Source: Pseudomonadota bacterium
GTDB taxonomy: Bacteria; Pseudomonadota; Gammaproteobacteria; Xanthomonadales; Rhodanobacteraceae
Assembly (NCBI GenBank): GCA_018240505.1
Contig: JAFEFQ010000005.1
Span: 1 to 32,028 of the forward strand
Length of the DNA stretch: 32,028 nt
Reading direction: 5' to 3'
Part shown: positions 1 through 8,372 of the stretch, in pieces
Layout: each line of letters starts with the position of its first letter
Position numbering within the stretch: position 1 is the stretch's first letter
Position numbers and translations under genes: made by a program
Notes under the pieces: model-generated
Seen by the model: the letters and a program-made list of their open reading frames with translations, nothing else
Told to the model about the DNA's origin: nothing
Database searches by the model: none

Positions 1-743
1 ATCCAGACGATGAACATCGGCAGGATCGCGAGCGCGCCATAGACCTGGTTGTAGCTCTTGCCGACGTAGCTCGTGAAGCCGCGTTTGGCCAGTTCCGAGG
101 CGATCGCGGCGATCAGCGCGCCGATCACCGCGTGGCGCACGCGCACACGGCAGTTCGGCACGAGCACGTAGATCGCGGTCAGCATGAACCACGAGATCAG
201 GAACGGCAGCATGCCGAGCAGGCGCGCCTTGAGCTGGAACGACTCGCCGGCCTGCGCCAGCAGCGGCAGCGCGAACACGTAGGACGAGATCGCGAGCGCG
301 CCGACCATCAGGATCGGCCCCGCGGTCAGCACCGCCCAGTACATGAGCAGGCGCGAAGCCAGCGGCCGTCCGGTCGGCACGCGCCAGATGCGGTTGAACG
401 CGTCCTCGATGCTCATCATCAGCGAGATCACGCTGAACAGCAGCACGAGGATGCCGATCGCCGTCGCCTTGCCGGCATTCGCGGTGAACTCGGTGAAGTA
501 GGCGTGGATCGTGTCGCCGGCCGACGGCACGAAATTGTCGAACATGTACCGGGTGATCTTGTCCTGCCATTCGGCGAACGCCGGGAACGCGCTGAGGATG
601 CCGAGCACGGCCGTGATCAGCGGCACCAGCGCGAACAGCGTCGTGTACGCGAGCGCGCCCGCGACCTGCGGGCAGCGGTCGTCGAGGAAACGCTGCAGCA
701 TGAAGCGCGCGAACGCGAGCGGTCGGTTGCGGTCGAAATTCAT
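1..743 (-). CDS. YihY/BrkB-family inner-membrane protein (partial, C-terminus beyond window)
   Basis: The frame is open from an ATG at 743 to the left edge, about 247 codons, so the C-terminus is missing. The translation begins MNFDRNRPLAFARFMLQRFL and carries features typical of the YihY/BrkB family (once misnamed RNase BN): a GALAYTTLFALVPL first membrane segment, an SIEDAFNRIWRV stretch near residue 115, and several further hydrophobic helices including a late YGALAILPMFIVW segment. I see at least five membrane segments. The family sits in the inner membrane and its molecular function is not firmly established. The gene is divergent from wrbA, with 107 bases between the two starts. I am confident of the family and have no basis for a more specific role. 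Confidence 0.85.
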   Translation of the reverse strand, partial: MNFDRNRPLAFARFMLQRFLDDRCPQVAGALAYTTLFALVPLITAVLGILSAFPAFAEWQDKITRYMFDNFVPSAGDTIHAYFTEFTANAGKATAIGILVLLFSVISLMMSIEDAFNRIWRVPTGRPLASRLLMYWAVLTAGPILMVGALAISSYVFALPLLAQAGESFQLKARLLGMLPFLISWFMLTAIYVLVPNCRVRVRHAVIGALIAAIASELAKRGFTSYVGKSYNQVYGALAILPMFIVW

Positions 744-850
744 CGGCAGGGTTCGATGTCCGGTCGAGACTATTTTGCCGTCATTGCGGAGCAGACGGGA
801 ACGACAAGCTTATACTTCGGCGCACGATTTTCGCCCAGCGCATTGTCCGC

Positions 851-1519
851 ATGCCCGATATCCTGATCGTCTACTACAGCCGCACCGGCAACGTCGCGCA
901 GCTCGCCCGACTCGTCGCGCGCGGTGTCGAGGAAGTGCCCGGCATGCGCGCGCGCCTGCGCAGCGTGCCGCCGGTCGCGCCCGTCTACGAGCCTGCGGCC
1001 GAAGGCCGCGCCGCCTTTCCTTCTCCCGCCGGGAGAAGGTGGCGCGAAGCGCCGGATGAGGGTTCGTCGGCCCTTCCCCCGGTGCCGGAGCAGGGCCCAC
1101 CGTACGCCACGCCCGAGGATCTGCGCGAATGCGCCGGCGTGATCCTCGGCAGCCCGACCCGTTTCGGCAACATGGCCGCGCCGCTCAAGCATTTCCTCGA
1201 TTCGACCGGCGCGGAATGGGCCTCGGGCGCGCTCGTCGGCAAGCCCGCGGCCGCGTTCACCTCGACCGGCACGACCCACGGCGGCCAGGAGGCGACCCTG
1301 CTCACGATGCTGCTGCCGCTGTTGCATCACGGTGCGCTGATCGTCGGCCTGCCGTTCACGGAAGCCGCGCTCAACGCGACGCGTGCCGGCGGCACGCCGT
1401 ACGGCGCCAGCCACGTCGCCGGCACCAGCGGCGAACGCGCGCTCGGCGAGGAAGCGAAAATTCTGGCGCGCACGCTCGGGCGCCGCGTCGCGACCGTCGC
1501 GGCGAAGCTCGCCGCATGA
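851..1519 (+). CDS. wrbA: WrbA-like NAD(P)H:quinone oxidoreductase with an in-frame repeat insertion
   Basis: This is a flavodoxin-fold FMN protein of the WrbA family, which reduces quinones by two electrons using NAD(P)H in the cytoplasm. It shows the N-terminal flavin phosphate loop (VYYSRTGNVAQLA), the GSPTRFGNMAAPLKHFLD stretch, the STGTTHGGQEAT loop and GGTPYGASHVAG, all family signatures. At 222 residues it is longer than E. coli WrbA (198). The extra length lies between about residues 50 and 82, where bases 1019-1053 form two hairpins typical of a dispersed Xanthomonadaceae repeat; the frame stays open through it. The stop overlaps the next start (ATGA), so translation is probably coupled to the DUF2069 gene. 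The insertion falls in a loop before the conserved core, so the enzyme may still work. Confidence 0.9.
   Translation: MPDILIVYYSRTGNVAQLARLVARGVEEVPGMRARLRSVPPVAPVYEPAAEGRAAFPSPAGRRWREAPDEGSSALPPVPEQGPPYATPEDLRECAGVILGSPTRFGNMAAPLKHFLDSTGAEWASGALVGKPAAAFTSTGTTHGGQEATLLTMLLPLLHHGALIVGLPFTEAALNATRAGGTPYGASHVAGTSGERALGEEAKILARTLGRRVATVAAKLAA
1019..1069. repeat. REP-like double-hairpin element inside wrbA
   Basis: A 9-bp stem CCTTCTCCC/GGGAGAAGG with a 3-base loop (1019-1039) is followed directly by GGCGC-GAA-GCGCC (1041-1053) and then GGATGAGGG. This combination resembles an abundant intergenic repeat that I recall from Xanthomonadaceae and related proteobacteria. Here it lies within a coding frame and is translated. 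The limits are judged from the hairpins only. Confidence 0.7.
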
Positions 1520-1857
1520 GCCCCGCCCTGCGCATCGCCCTCGCCGCGCTCGTCGCGCTGCTCGTGCTGCAGCCGCTCTGGCACGCCTGGCTGGCGCCGG
1601 CCAGGCCCGGACTGCTCGCTCCGACCCTGGTGCTCGCGATCGCGCCGCTGCTGCTCAGCCTGTGGCTCGCGGCCAGGTCGCTGCGCCGCGGCGTGCTGGT
1701 CGGCGGCATGGTCTGCCTGTTCTATTTTTCCCACGGCGTCGCCGAGTTGTGGAGCGGCACTGCGCCGCGCTGGCCGGCGCTCGCGGAAACCGCGCTCGCC
1801 CTGCTCGTCGTGTTCGCGCTAGGCTGGGAGGTGCGCGCCAACAAACGCGCAGCCTAG
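1516..1857 (+). CDS. DUF2069 small membrane protein
   Basis: A protein of 113 residues starts at an ATG that overlaps the wrbA stop. It has four hydrophobic segments: LRIALAALVALLVLQ, GLLAPTLVLAIAPLLLSLWLAA, LVGGMVCLFYFSHGVAELW and ALLVVFALGWEV. The FYFSHGVAELW motif and size match the DUF2069 family, which I recall lying beside wrbA in Xanthomonadales. It is an inner-membrane protein of unknown function. The next gene starts 9 bases after its stop, so wrbA, this gene and the acyl-CoA dehydrogenase look like one transcript. A longer reading of the same frame from 1129 is a wrbA shadow and was not used. Confidence 0.85.
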   Translation: MSPALRIALAALVALLVLQPLWHAWLAPARPGLLAPTLVLAIAPLLLSLWLAARSLRRGVLVGGMVCLFYFSHGVAELWSGTAPRWPALAETALALLVVFALGWEVRANKRAA

Positions 1858-1866
1858 GAGGTCGCC

Positions 1867-3507
1867 ATGTCCTTCGTGCAAGCCGCGCCGCTGCTCGGCA
1901 ACCAATATCGCGACGACGCCGTGCTGCGTTCGTACCTGCGCCGTGTACTGGGCGCGCAGACGCTGGCCGCGATCGAACCCGACCTCGACGCGCTCGGCCA
2001 GTTCGCCGCCGACGCCTGGGCCGCGGCGCGCGCGCACGTCGACGAGGAACCGGCGCTGACGCATTGGGACGCCTGGGGCGAGCGCGTCGACCGCATCGAA
2101 CTCACGCGCGCCTGGCGCGCCGCGGCGCCGCTCGCCGCGCGCCACGGCCTCGTCGCCGCCGGCCACGAAACGACGCACGGTGCCGCGGCGCGCGTGCACC
2201 AGTTCGCACTTGTATACTTGTACCATTGCGCGAGCGAGTTCCACTCGTGTCCGCTCGCGATGAGCGACGGCGCGGCGACGGCGATCAAGGCGTCGGGCAA
2301 TGCCGGACTCGCCGCGCACGCGCTGCCGCACCTGCTGAGCCGCGATCCGGTGCAGCACTGGATCAGCGGCCAGTGGATGACCGAGAACACGGGCGGCTCC
2401 GACGTCTCGCACAGCGAAACCGTCGCGCGCCTCGTCGACGGCCAATGGCGGCTGTACGGCCGCAAATGGTTCACCTCCGCGATCAACGCGCAGATGACCC
2501 TCGCCCTCGCGCGGCCCGAAGGCGCGCCGCCCGGCGCCGACGGCCTCGCCCTGTTCTATCTCGAGCCGCGCGACGTGCAGGGCCGCTGGCAGGGCGTCAC
2601 GCTCGACCGGCTCAAGCACAAGCTCGGCACGCGCGAGCTGCCGACCGCGGAGATCCATCTCGACGGCGCACCGGCGCGTCTCGTTGCCGCGGCGGACCAC
2701 GGCGTGCGCGCGATCGCGCCGATGCTCAATGTCACGCGCACCTGGAACGCGGTCTGCGCGACGGCGACGATGCGCCGTGCGCTCGCCCTCGCCGAAGACT
2801 ACGCGCAGCGTCGCCGCGCGTTCGGCAAGCCGCTCGCCGAACAACCGCTGCACCGCGCGACGCTGGCGAACCTGCGCGCGCAGTTCGAAGCGGCGTTTCA
2901 CCTCACCTTCCACGTCGTCGAACTGCTCGGCCTCGCCCAAGCGGACAAGGCGAACGAGGCGCAGCTCGATCTGCTGCGCCTGCTCACACCGCTCGCGAAA
3001 CTGTGGACCGGCAAGCTCGCGGTCGCGATCGCGTCCGAAGCCTGCGAATGCTTCGGCGGCGCCGGCTATCTCGAGGACACCGGCATCCCGCAATTGCTGC
3101 GCGACGCGCAGGTGTTCCCGATCTGGGAAGGCACGACCAACGTGCTCGCGCTCGATTTCCTGCGCGCGCTGCGCGGCGCGGATGGCGCGCAGACGCTGCT
3201 CGACGCGCAGGCGCAATGGCATGCGCAGATCGAATCCGCCGAACTCGCAGCTTGCGTGCGCGCTGCCGTTGCGTGCACCGCGCAGGCCGGCGCGAGGCTG
3301 CAATCGCTCGCACACGATCGCGACGCGCTCGAAGCCAGCGCGCGCGACCTCGCCTTCGCCTTCGCGCAAAGCCTCGCGTCGAGCCTGCAGGCGCGCCACG
3401 CGGACTGGGCGCTGCGCCACGACAACGACGGCGCGCGCGCCGCCGCGGCGCAGCGCTTTGCGCGGCTGGCGTCGGCGACATCCGGCCCACCTGCAGCAGA
3501 TACCTGA
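1867..3507 (+). CDS. AidB-like acyl-CoA dehydrogenase family protein
   Basis: At 546 residues the protein is close to E. coli AidB (541). It is a flavoprotein of the acyl-CoA dehydrogenase superfamily. Signatures seen are WMTENTGGSDV near residue 175 (FAD and substrate contact), YGRKWFTSAINAQMTL, a central RLKHKLGTRELPTAEI stretch, RRRAFGKPLAEQPLHRATL, ECFGGAGYLEDTGIPQLLRD and IWEGTTNVLALDFLR. Glu421 in the last motif matches the catalytic-base position of the AidB group. The extended C-terminus after about residue 440 is typical of AidB-like members and absent from short-chain dehydrogenases. AidB in E. coli belongs to the response to alkylation damage, but many homologues have unknown substrates, so no acyl-CoA is assigned. 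A strong ribosome site (TAGGAGG) precedes the ATG at 1867. Confidence 0.85.
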   Translation: MSFVQAAPLLGNQYRDDAVLRSYLRRVLGAQTLAAIEPDLDALGQFAADAWAAARAHVDEEPALTHWDAWGERVDRIELTRAWRAAAPLAARHGLVAAGHETTHGAAARVHQFALVYLYHCASEFHSCPLAMSDGAATAIKASGNAGLAAHALPHLLSRDPVQHWISGQWMTENTGGSDVSHSETVARLVDGQWRLYGRKWFTSAINAQMTLALARPEGAPPGADGLALFYLEPRDVQGRWQGVTLDRLKHKLGTRELPTAEIHLDGAPARLVAAADHGVRAIAPMLNVTRTWNAVCATATMRRALALAEDYAQRRRAFGKPLAEQPLHRATLANLRAQFEAAFHLTFHVVELLGLAQADKANEAQLDLLRLLTPLAKLWTGKLAVAIASEACECFGGAGYLEDTGIPQLLRDAQVFPIWEGTTNVLALDFLRALRGADGAQTLLDAQAQWHAQIESAELAACVRAAVACTAQAGARLQSLAHDRDALEASARDLAFAFAQSLASSLQARHADWALRHDNDGARAAAAQRFARLASATSGPPAADT

Positions 3508-3576
3508 CCAGCAGCGCTGCGTCGGTGGATCGTGCCCGGCTCCCTCATGTGCGACGCGGATGCGCTCGTGCGGGGA

Positions 3577-4473
3577 TCAGAACCGCCACGTCAACATCAG
3601 CTGTTGCCCGTCGGTTTCGAGCGCGGGCGCCATCGACGAATGCGTCGCGCGCAGCTCGCGGTTGAACTGGACCAGGTGGTGACCGATCAGCCCGCCGATC
3701 AATCCACCGGCGATTACATCCGAGGTCCAGTGCGCGTCGAGACGCACGCGCGCCGCGGCGACGAGTCCCGCGACGCCATAGGCCGTCGCATCGACCCAAA
3801 CCGAGTCGTAATGCGTCGCGATGACGGACGCGAACGTGAATGCGCCCGTCGCATGCCCGGAAGGAAACGAATAGTTGCCCTGGAACGGACTGAAATGATG
3901 CGGCCCCAGCCACGTGTACGGCCGCGCGCGTCCGACGATGCCCTTGATGCTCGAAGTCACCAGCGCGCTGATCAGGCTAGCCGACAATCCGTCCAGCGCG
4001 ACCGCCTGCGCTTCGTAGTTGCCGCGCAGTTCGCCGTATCCGTAGAACAGGGCCAGCACCGGCAGACCGTACTGCTTGGTGCCGAAGCGCTGCACGCGCG
4101 TGAAGAACCTGTCCGACGACGCCGAGCGGCCGTGCTGCACGGCCGTGCGGATCGGCCTGTCGAGCACTGCGGCGGTGAGGACGACGACGCCGCCGATCAA
4201 GCCAGCCTCGCGCCAGTCGTCCGCATTCCAGCGAAACGGCGCGTAAGCGGTTTCCCCGGCATCGGCCCAGATCAACTTGAGGTAATCCAGCGAGACCAGG
4301 CTCTCCGGTTCGGGACTGCCATCCGCGGCGGAGGGAGCGGGATCGCTTTCGGCAAGAACCGGCGTGGCGGTTTGCCCGGCATCGCGCGCATACACGATCT
4401 GCCCGCAGGCCGCGCTTTCGAAGATACCGCAGCCGAGAATGCAAATGACGCCATGCCACAGCCAACGCGACAT
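3577..4473 (-). CDS. PAP2-family membrane phosphatase
   Basis: The 298-residue protein carries all three parts of the PAP2 phosphatase active site: KGIVGRARP (177-185), YSFPSGHATG with the catalytic His at 207, and ARVRLDAHWTSDVIAG with Arg242, His248 and Asp252. The N-terminus has a hydrophobic signal or anchor (WHGVICILGCGIFESAACG), then a polar linker of about 40 residues, then membrane segments. The family dephosphorylates lipid phosphates such as undecaprenyl pyrophosphate, phosphatidate or lipid A in the periplasmic leaflet. The exact substrate cannot be read from the sequence. A good ribosome site (GGAGGGTGA) abuts the ATG at 4473. It lies outside the glycan operon and probably has its own promoter. 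Confidence 0.85.
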   Translation of the reverse strand: MSRWLWHGVICILGCGIFESAACGQIVYARDAGQTATPVLAESDPAPSAADGSPEPESLVSLDYLKLIWADAGETAYAPFRWNADDWREAGLIGGVVVLTAAVLDRPIRTAVQHGRSASSDRFFTRVQRFGTKQYGLPVLALFYGYGELRGNYEAQAVALDGLSASLISALVTSSIKGIVGRARPYTWLGPHHFSPFQGNYSFPSGHATGAFTFASVIATHYDSVWVDATAYGVAGLVAAARVRLDAHWTSDVIAGGLIGGLIGHHLVQFNRELRATHSSMAPALETDGQQLMLTWRF

Positions 4474-4556
4474 TCACCCTCCATGCCGGGGCCGACGGGG
4501 AGGAGGCCATATTCAAGCACAACACGGGTTATCGATCGCTGAAATTTCCCGCTGCT

Positions 4557-4905
4557 CAGTTGCGCGATCGCGGCGCGATCCACATCGTGCCGGCCGACGG
4601 CAACAGCGCATCCTGCTTTTCGGCATCGCAGACAGCGTAGCTGAAACCTTTCTGGGTCGCATAGGCCCCAACTTCGCCCGCGCGGCTAAGCGCAGGAAAC
4701 CCGACCTGCAGGTCCTTCGCAGTCTTCATGTCCGGTGCACGATGCGCCGCAGGGCTTCCTCGCAAGCCTGCTGCGGCGAGCGCCCCTGACGCATCAGCTT
4801 GACGACGAGGAAGCTGCCGACCGTGCGAATCACCTCCTCGCCGACGCCGGTGGACGTGACGCCGCCGACGTCGTTGTCCACATACAAACAGGCGCCGATG
4901 ACGCC
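4557..4905 (-). pseudogene. C-terminal remnant of a glycosylasparaginase gene
   Basis: Read on the minus strand, this stretch matches the last third of the intact glycosylasparaginase at 23463-24473 almost codon for codon. One frame gives YVDN followed by a Thr/Ser-Thr-Gly stretch and GEEVIRT; after a one-base loss near 4728 the next frame gives MKTAKDLQVGFPALSRAGEV and a C-terminal KGFSYAVCDAEKQDALL. The catalytic Thr region is absent and the frame is broken, so it cannot make an active Ntn hydrolase. Homology stops abruptly near 4905, where fucosidase-like sequence begins. It lies at the 3' end of the TonB receptor operon, suggesting that this operon once ended with its own glycosylasparaginase. 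Confidence 0.8.
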
Positions 4906-5312
4906 GCCTCAGGCCGGCAAGTTGCGATCCCACGGCGAGCAGTACGGGTCGAGACACAGGCTCTCCGCACGGCAAGCCTCGACGAACTCGCGTACGGCGT
5001 CGCCTTGCCGCCGCGCCACGAGCTGCTTTCCACCGAGTGCTTCGTCGCCTTGGTCGGAAACAGGCAGAAACCATCGTGGTGCTTTGCCGTCAGAATCATT
5101 GCCCGCGCCGACCTGGCGCGCATTGAGCGCGGTCGGGTTGGAGATCATCGGGTCTTGGTTGCCAAGTCCCCACTCGCGATCGATGAACGTGGCAACTGCC
5201 TCAGCGTCGGTCGCGGCAGTGCCGGGGTATCGGTCGCCGCATGCGCGCGCCCCGGTGCGACATCACCGGCAATCAATCACGACGGAGGCAAGAAAGCTGC
5301 GACGGCAAACAT
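4906..5312 (-). pseudogene. N-terminal remnant of a second GH29-like alpha-L-fucosidase gene
   Basis: An ATG at 5312, next to the stop of the intact fucosidase, opens a frame that soon fails. Split over frames are an RRSFLASV signal-like start, a DREWGLGNQDPM-like stretch, [43 protein letters not shown] and YCSPWDRN. These are the ordered landmarks of the GH29 group with an HHDGF substrate-binding motif. They differ clearly from the intact neighbour (VVTSKHHDGFAMF), so this was a distinct paralogue, not a recent tandem copy. Several frameshifts are present and everything after the WDRN region, including the nucleophile Asp, is missing. The end at about 4905 joins directly to the glycosylasparaginase remnant. 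Confidence 0.75.
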
Positions 5313-6812
5313 TCAAGGTGCGGATTCCTTCTTGGCCGAGACAGGCCGCAGTTGTACAGCATCGAAATTCAGCTGCATGTCTTGCGCAGGAAACGCCGGC
5401 TGCACCAAGCGTATCGTCAACGGCAGAGTGTGCGCTGCAGGCAACTCGAACGGCCCGAAGTCTGTGGAAAGCCCTTGTGCTTCGCCCTGATCACGCACCT
5501 GATCGCCAATCGTGATGCGATAGCGAGCGTTGGCGGGCGAGCTACCGCCTTCGAAATGCAACATGACCGTGCGTGCCGTCGGCGAGGAGACAGCGGCCGA
5601 CAACACCACCGTCGTCGGATACTGCGTCGTGTAGCCGTTGCGAAAACCAAAGCTTGTCCCCGCAGACCAATCTTTGCGTGCGATCCGTATCGAACCGTCC
5701 GGTGCAGCGACCGCAACTTTTTCAGCCAAAGCCGGATGTCCGACATCGAGCGCGCCCGGATGCGCGCGCAACCACGCACCGATGCCGCGCAGCACTTGCG
5801 CCTCGAACGGCACGACCGAGCCATCGCCCATCGGCCCGATGTTGAGCAGGTAGTTGCCGCCGTGTGCGCGTGCCTCGGCGAGGCCACGCACGAGCTCGCG
5901 CACCTTGCCTGCGGCGTCCTCGCGCTTCTGCCAGCTGCGATAGCCCCAAGTCTCGTGATAGATCGACGCCGGAACTTCGAACGGCGGCTGCAGGCCCGGC
6001 GGCGGTGCCTGATTGTCGCCGAGCGTGACGAAGTCGCCGACATTGTTCCAGATGCGCCCGTTGATCGCGGCCTGCGGCTGCAACTCGCGCACGATCGCGG
6101 CGAATTTCCTGCTCTGCTCCGGCGTCGGTGCGGACATGTCGAACCAGACTTCCGCGATCGTTCCGTAATTCGTCATCAACTCGCGCAACTGCTGCTCGAT
6201 CAACGGCTCCATCGAAACCGGGATCGGATTATTGTTGTCCGGATCGAATGCATGTCCCGCATACCAGTCGACCAACGAGAAGTACACGCCGAAGCCGAGC
6301 CCGATCTTGCGGCAGGCGGTCGACAGCAGCTTGAGCGGATCCTTGCCGAACGGCGTGCGCTTGACGATGTTGTAGTCGGTCGACTTCGTGTCGAACATCG
6401 CGAAGCCGTCGTGATGCTTGCTGGTGACGACGATGTAGCGCGCGCCCGCGTCTTTCGCCAGCGCGCAGATCGCATCGGCGTCGAACTTCGTCGCGGTAAA
6501 GCGCTCAGCCACCTTCGCGTAGTCCGCGGACGAAATGTTCGCGAAGCTCTGGATCTGTTCCGAATAGCCGCGCGTCACCGGCTTGCCTTGCCAGACGCCG
6601 CCGAGTTCGGAATACAGGCCCCAGTGCACGAACATGCCGAAGCCGAGCTTGCGCCATGCTTCGAGCCGAGGGGAAAGCGCAGGATCGCCGGAAACGGACG
6701 CGATCGGAGGAGCCGGTGACGTCGTCGAACCGCGCACCGCGCCGGCAGCCGATGTCGAACCGGATAAGCCGGCCATAAAACAGGCGCCGGCAAAAGCGGC
6801 GAGCTTTCTCAT
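5313..6812 (-). CDS. Secreted GH29 alpha-L-fucosidase
   Basis: The enzyme hydrolyses terminal alpha-L-fucose from glycans by a retaining mechanism. It has 499 residues from the ATG at 6812; a GTG at 6818 with a GGAGG-type site upstream is an alternative start. It begins with a signal peptide (RKLAAFAGACFMAGLSGSTSA), so it acts in the periplasm or at the surface. GH29 landmarks in order are LGFGMFVHWGLYS, YIVVTSKHHDGFAMFDTK (substrate His pair near 133), GVYFSLVDWY, and IAEVWFDMS with the predicted nucleophile Asp near residue 225. GGNYLLNIGPMGDGSV follows, then a C-terminal beta-rich region of about 140 residues. It is the fourth intact gene of the TonB receptor operon, 61 bases after the sulfatase. 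Linkage preference (1,2/1,3/1,4/1,6) cannot be told from the sequence. Confidence 0.93.
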   Translation of the reverse strand: MRKLAAFAGACFMAGLSGSTSAAGAVRGSTTSPAPPIASVSGDPALSPRLEAWRKLGFGMFVHWGLYSELGGVWQGKPVTRGYSEQIQSFANISSADYAKVAERFTATKFDADAICALAKDAGARYIVVTSKHHDGFAMFDTKSTDYNIVKRTPFGKDPLKLLSTACRKIGLGFGVYFSLVDWYAGHAFDPDNNNPIPVSMEPLIEQQLRELMTNYGTIAEVWFDMSAPTPEQSRKFAAIVRELQPQAAINGRIWNNVGDFVTLGDNQAPPPGLQPPFEVPASIYHETWGYRSWQKREDAAGKVRELVRGLAEARAHGGNYLLNIGPMGDGSVVPFEAQVLRGIGAWLRAHPGALDVGHPALAEKVAVAAPDGSIRIARKDWSAGTSFGFRNGYTTQYPTTVVLSAAVSSPTARTVMLHFEGGSSPANARYRITIGDQVRDQGEAQGLSTDFGPFELPAAHTLPLTIRLVQPAFPAQDMQLNFDAVQLRPVSAKKESAP

Positions 6813-6873
6813 GAGCACCTTCAGGTCTCCTCAGACATGCAGCAACCTCGGGGAATTCGTTACAAGCAACCAG

Positions 6874-8346
6874 TCAACCGCTCCGCGGGCGTGTACGTCC
6901 GGCCCGTTTGTATTCTTCGAGCAATGCACTCAGGCGTTTCACGATGTCGGGGCGCGCATCGTACAGGTTGTATACCTGCCCCGGATCGCTCGCCAGATCG
7001 TAAAGCTGCCCGGCGGGGCCGCCTGGCTTTTGCTCGACGCGAACCGGTTCGGTGAAACCGCCCGACCCCAAGCCGAGAATCAACTGCCAATTTCCCTCGC
7101 GGATGGTGAACATCCCTTCCAGCGAGTGATCGACGATCGTGGCCCGGATCGGATGGCGATTGGTTTGCTCCAGCGCAGGCAACAAATTGTAACTGTCTTC
7201 GGCCGCATCGTCGGGCAATGGAATGTTCAGTACCGCCGCGGTGGTTGCCATGAAATCGGCCAGTGAGCCCAACTCGGCCGACACCGCACCGGCCCGCACG
7301 TGGCCCGGCCAGCGCACGATGAAAGGCACGCGGTGCCCCGCTTCCCACGCGTCCGCCTTGCGTCCGCGCCAGCCGGCGTTGGCGCGATGCGCATAGGAAT
7401 CGATGTCCGATTCCTTCCAGTCGGCGCCGTTGTCGCTGGTGAAAACGACCAGTGTGTCCTCGGCCAAACCGGCTTCGCCGAGCGCATCGAGAATGCGCCC
7501 CACCATCGCATCGGTTTCGCAGACGTAGTCACCGTAGTCGCCCGCATGCGACTTGCCGCGATATTCGGGCAACGGCAGCCACGGCGTATGCGGGGAAGGC
7601 AGGGAGAAATACAGGAAGAATGGCTGCGCTTGCGTTTTCGCCCGACTGTGGATGATGTCCACCGCTTTTTGCGTCAGAGTCGGCACGACCTGTTCGAGCT
7701 TGAAATCGGGCGCCATCGCACCTGCGCGCCAGAACACTCCGCGACGCTCGTTTTCCCCCTTCGTCTCGGTCGTCGGCAGCGACACCGCGCGGTCGTTCTC
7801 GAAGTACAGGTACGGCGCCATGTCCAGGGAGGCGGGAATGCCGAAGTAATACTGGAATCCGTGATCGGTCGGCGCCGGCGTCAGTGGCTTGGAATAGTCG
7901 GTCTTCTCGCCGGCACCCAAGCCGAGATGCCATTTGCCGACGCCGGCGGTGTAGTAACCCGCCTTCGCCAGCATGCCGGCAACGGTCAGACGTCCATCCT
8001 CGATCAGGCTTGGATCGTAGCCGTACAGCACGCCGCTCTTGAGGCGCGAACGCCAGCAATATCGCCCGGTGAGAATTCCATAGCGCGAAGGCGTGCAGAC
8101 CGCAGATGGTGCGTGCATGTCGGTGAAGCGCATGCCTTGCGCGGCCAGCTTGTCCAAATTCGGCGTGGGAATGGCCGAATGCGCGTTGTAGGCCTTGATA
8201 TCGCCCCAGCCCATGTCGTCCACGAGGATGTAGACGATATTGGGCTTCCTGCTGCCGCCTTTTGCGGTGGCCTTTCCCGCGGCGCCGAGAAAGAGTGCCG
8301 ATGCGCACAGGGTGCGAACGAACTCACGACGGGATAGCTTGCTCAT
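6874..8346 (-). CDS. Tat-exported Cys-type S1 family sulfatase
   Basis: A formylglycine-dependent sulfatase of 490 residues that removes sulfate esters, here probably from a sulfated sugar. The consensus modification site is CTPSRYGILTGRY, with Cys84 as the residue converted to formylglycine. Metal ligands are visible in ILVDDMGWGD (Asp43, Asp44) and FTSDNGADW, and substrate-site residues in GKWHLG and PHTPWLPLPEYRGKS. The N-terminus SRREFVRTLCASALFLGAAG is a twin-arginine signal, so it is exported folded. The start at 8346 is chosen because the frame upstream only shadows the FGE gene. Its stop is 61 bases before the fucosidase start and its start is 26 bases after the FGE stop. It resembles arylsulfatase/GalNAc-6-sulfatase types, but the sulfated sugar and position are not assigned. 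Confidence 0.93.
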   Translation of the reverse strand: MSKLSRREFVRTLCASALFLGAAGKATAKGGSRKPNIVYILVDDMGWGDIKAYNAHSAIPTPNLDKLAAQGMRFTDMHAPSAVCTPSRYGILTGRYCWRSRLKSGVLYGYDPSLIEDGRLTVAGMLAKAGYYTAGVGKWHLGLGAGEKTDYSKPLTPAPTDHGFQYYFGIPASLDMAPYLYFENDRAVSLPTTETKGENERRGVFWRAGAMAPDFKLEQVVPTLTQKAVDIIHSRAKTQAQPFFLYFSLPSPHTPWLPLPEYRGKSHAGDYGDYVCETDAMVGRILDALGEAGLAEDTLVVFTSDNGADWKESDIDSYAHRANAGWRGRKADAWEAGHRVPFIVRWPGHVRAGAVSAELGSLADFMATTAAVLNIPLPDDAAEDSYNLLPALEQTNRHPIRATIVDHSLEGMFTIREGNWQLILGLGSGGFTEPVRVEQKPGGPAGQLYDLASDPGQVYNLYDARPDIVKRLSALLEEYKRAGRTRPRSG

Positions 8347-8372
8347 TTGCGTTTGTCTCCGAAGACAGGCAT

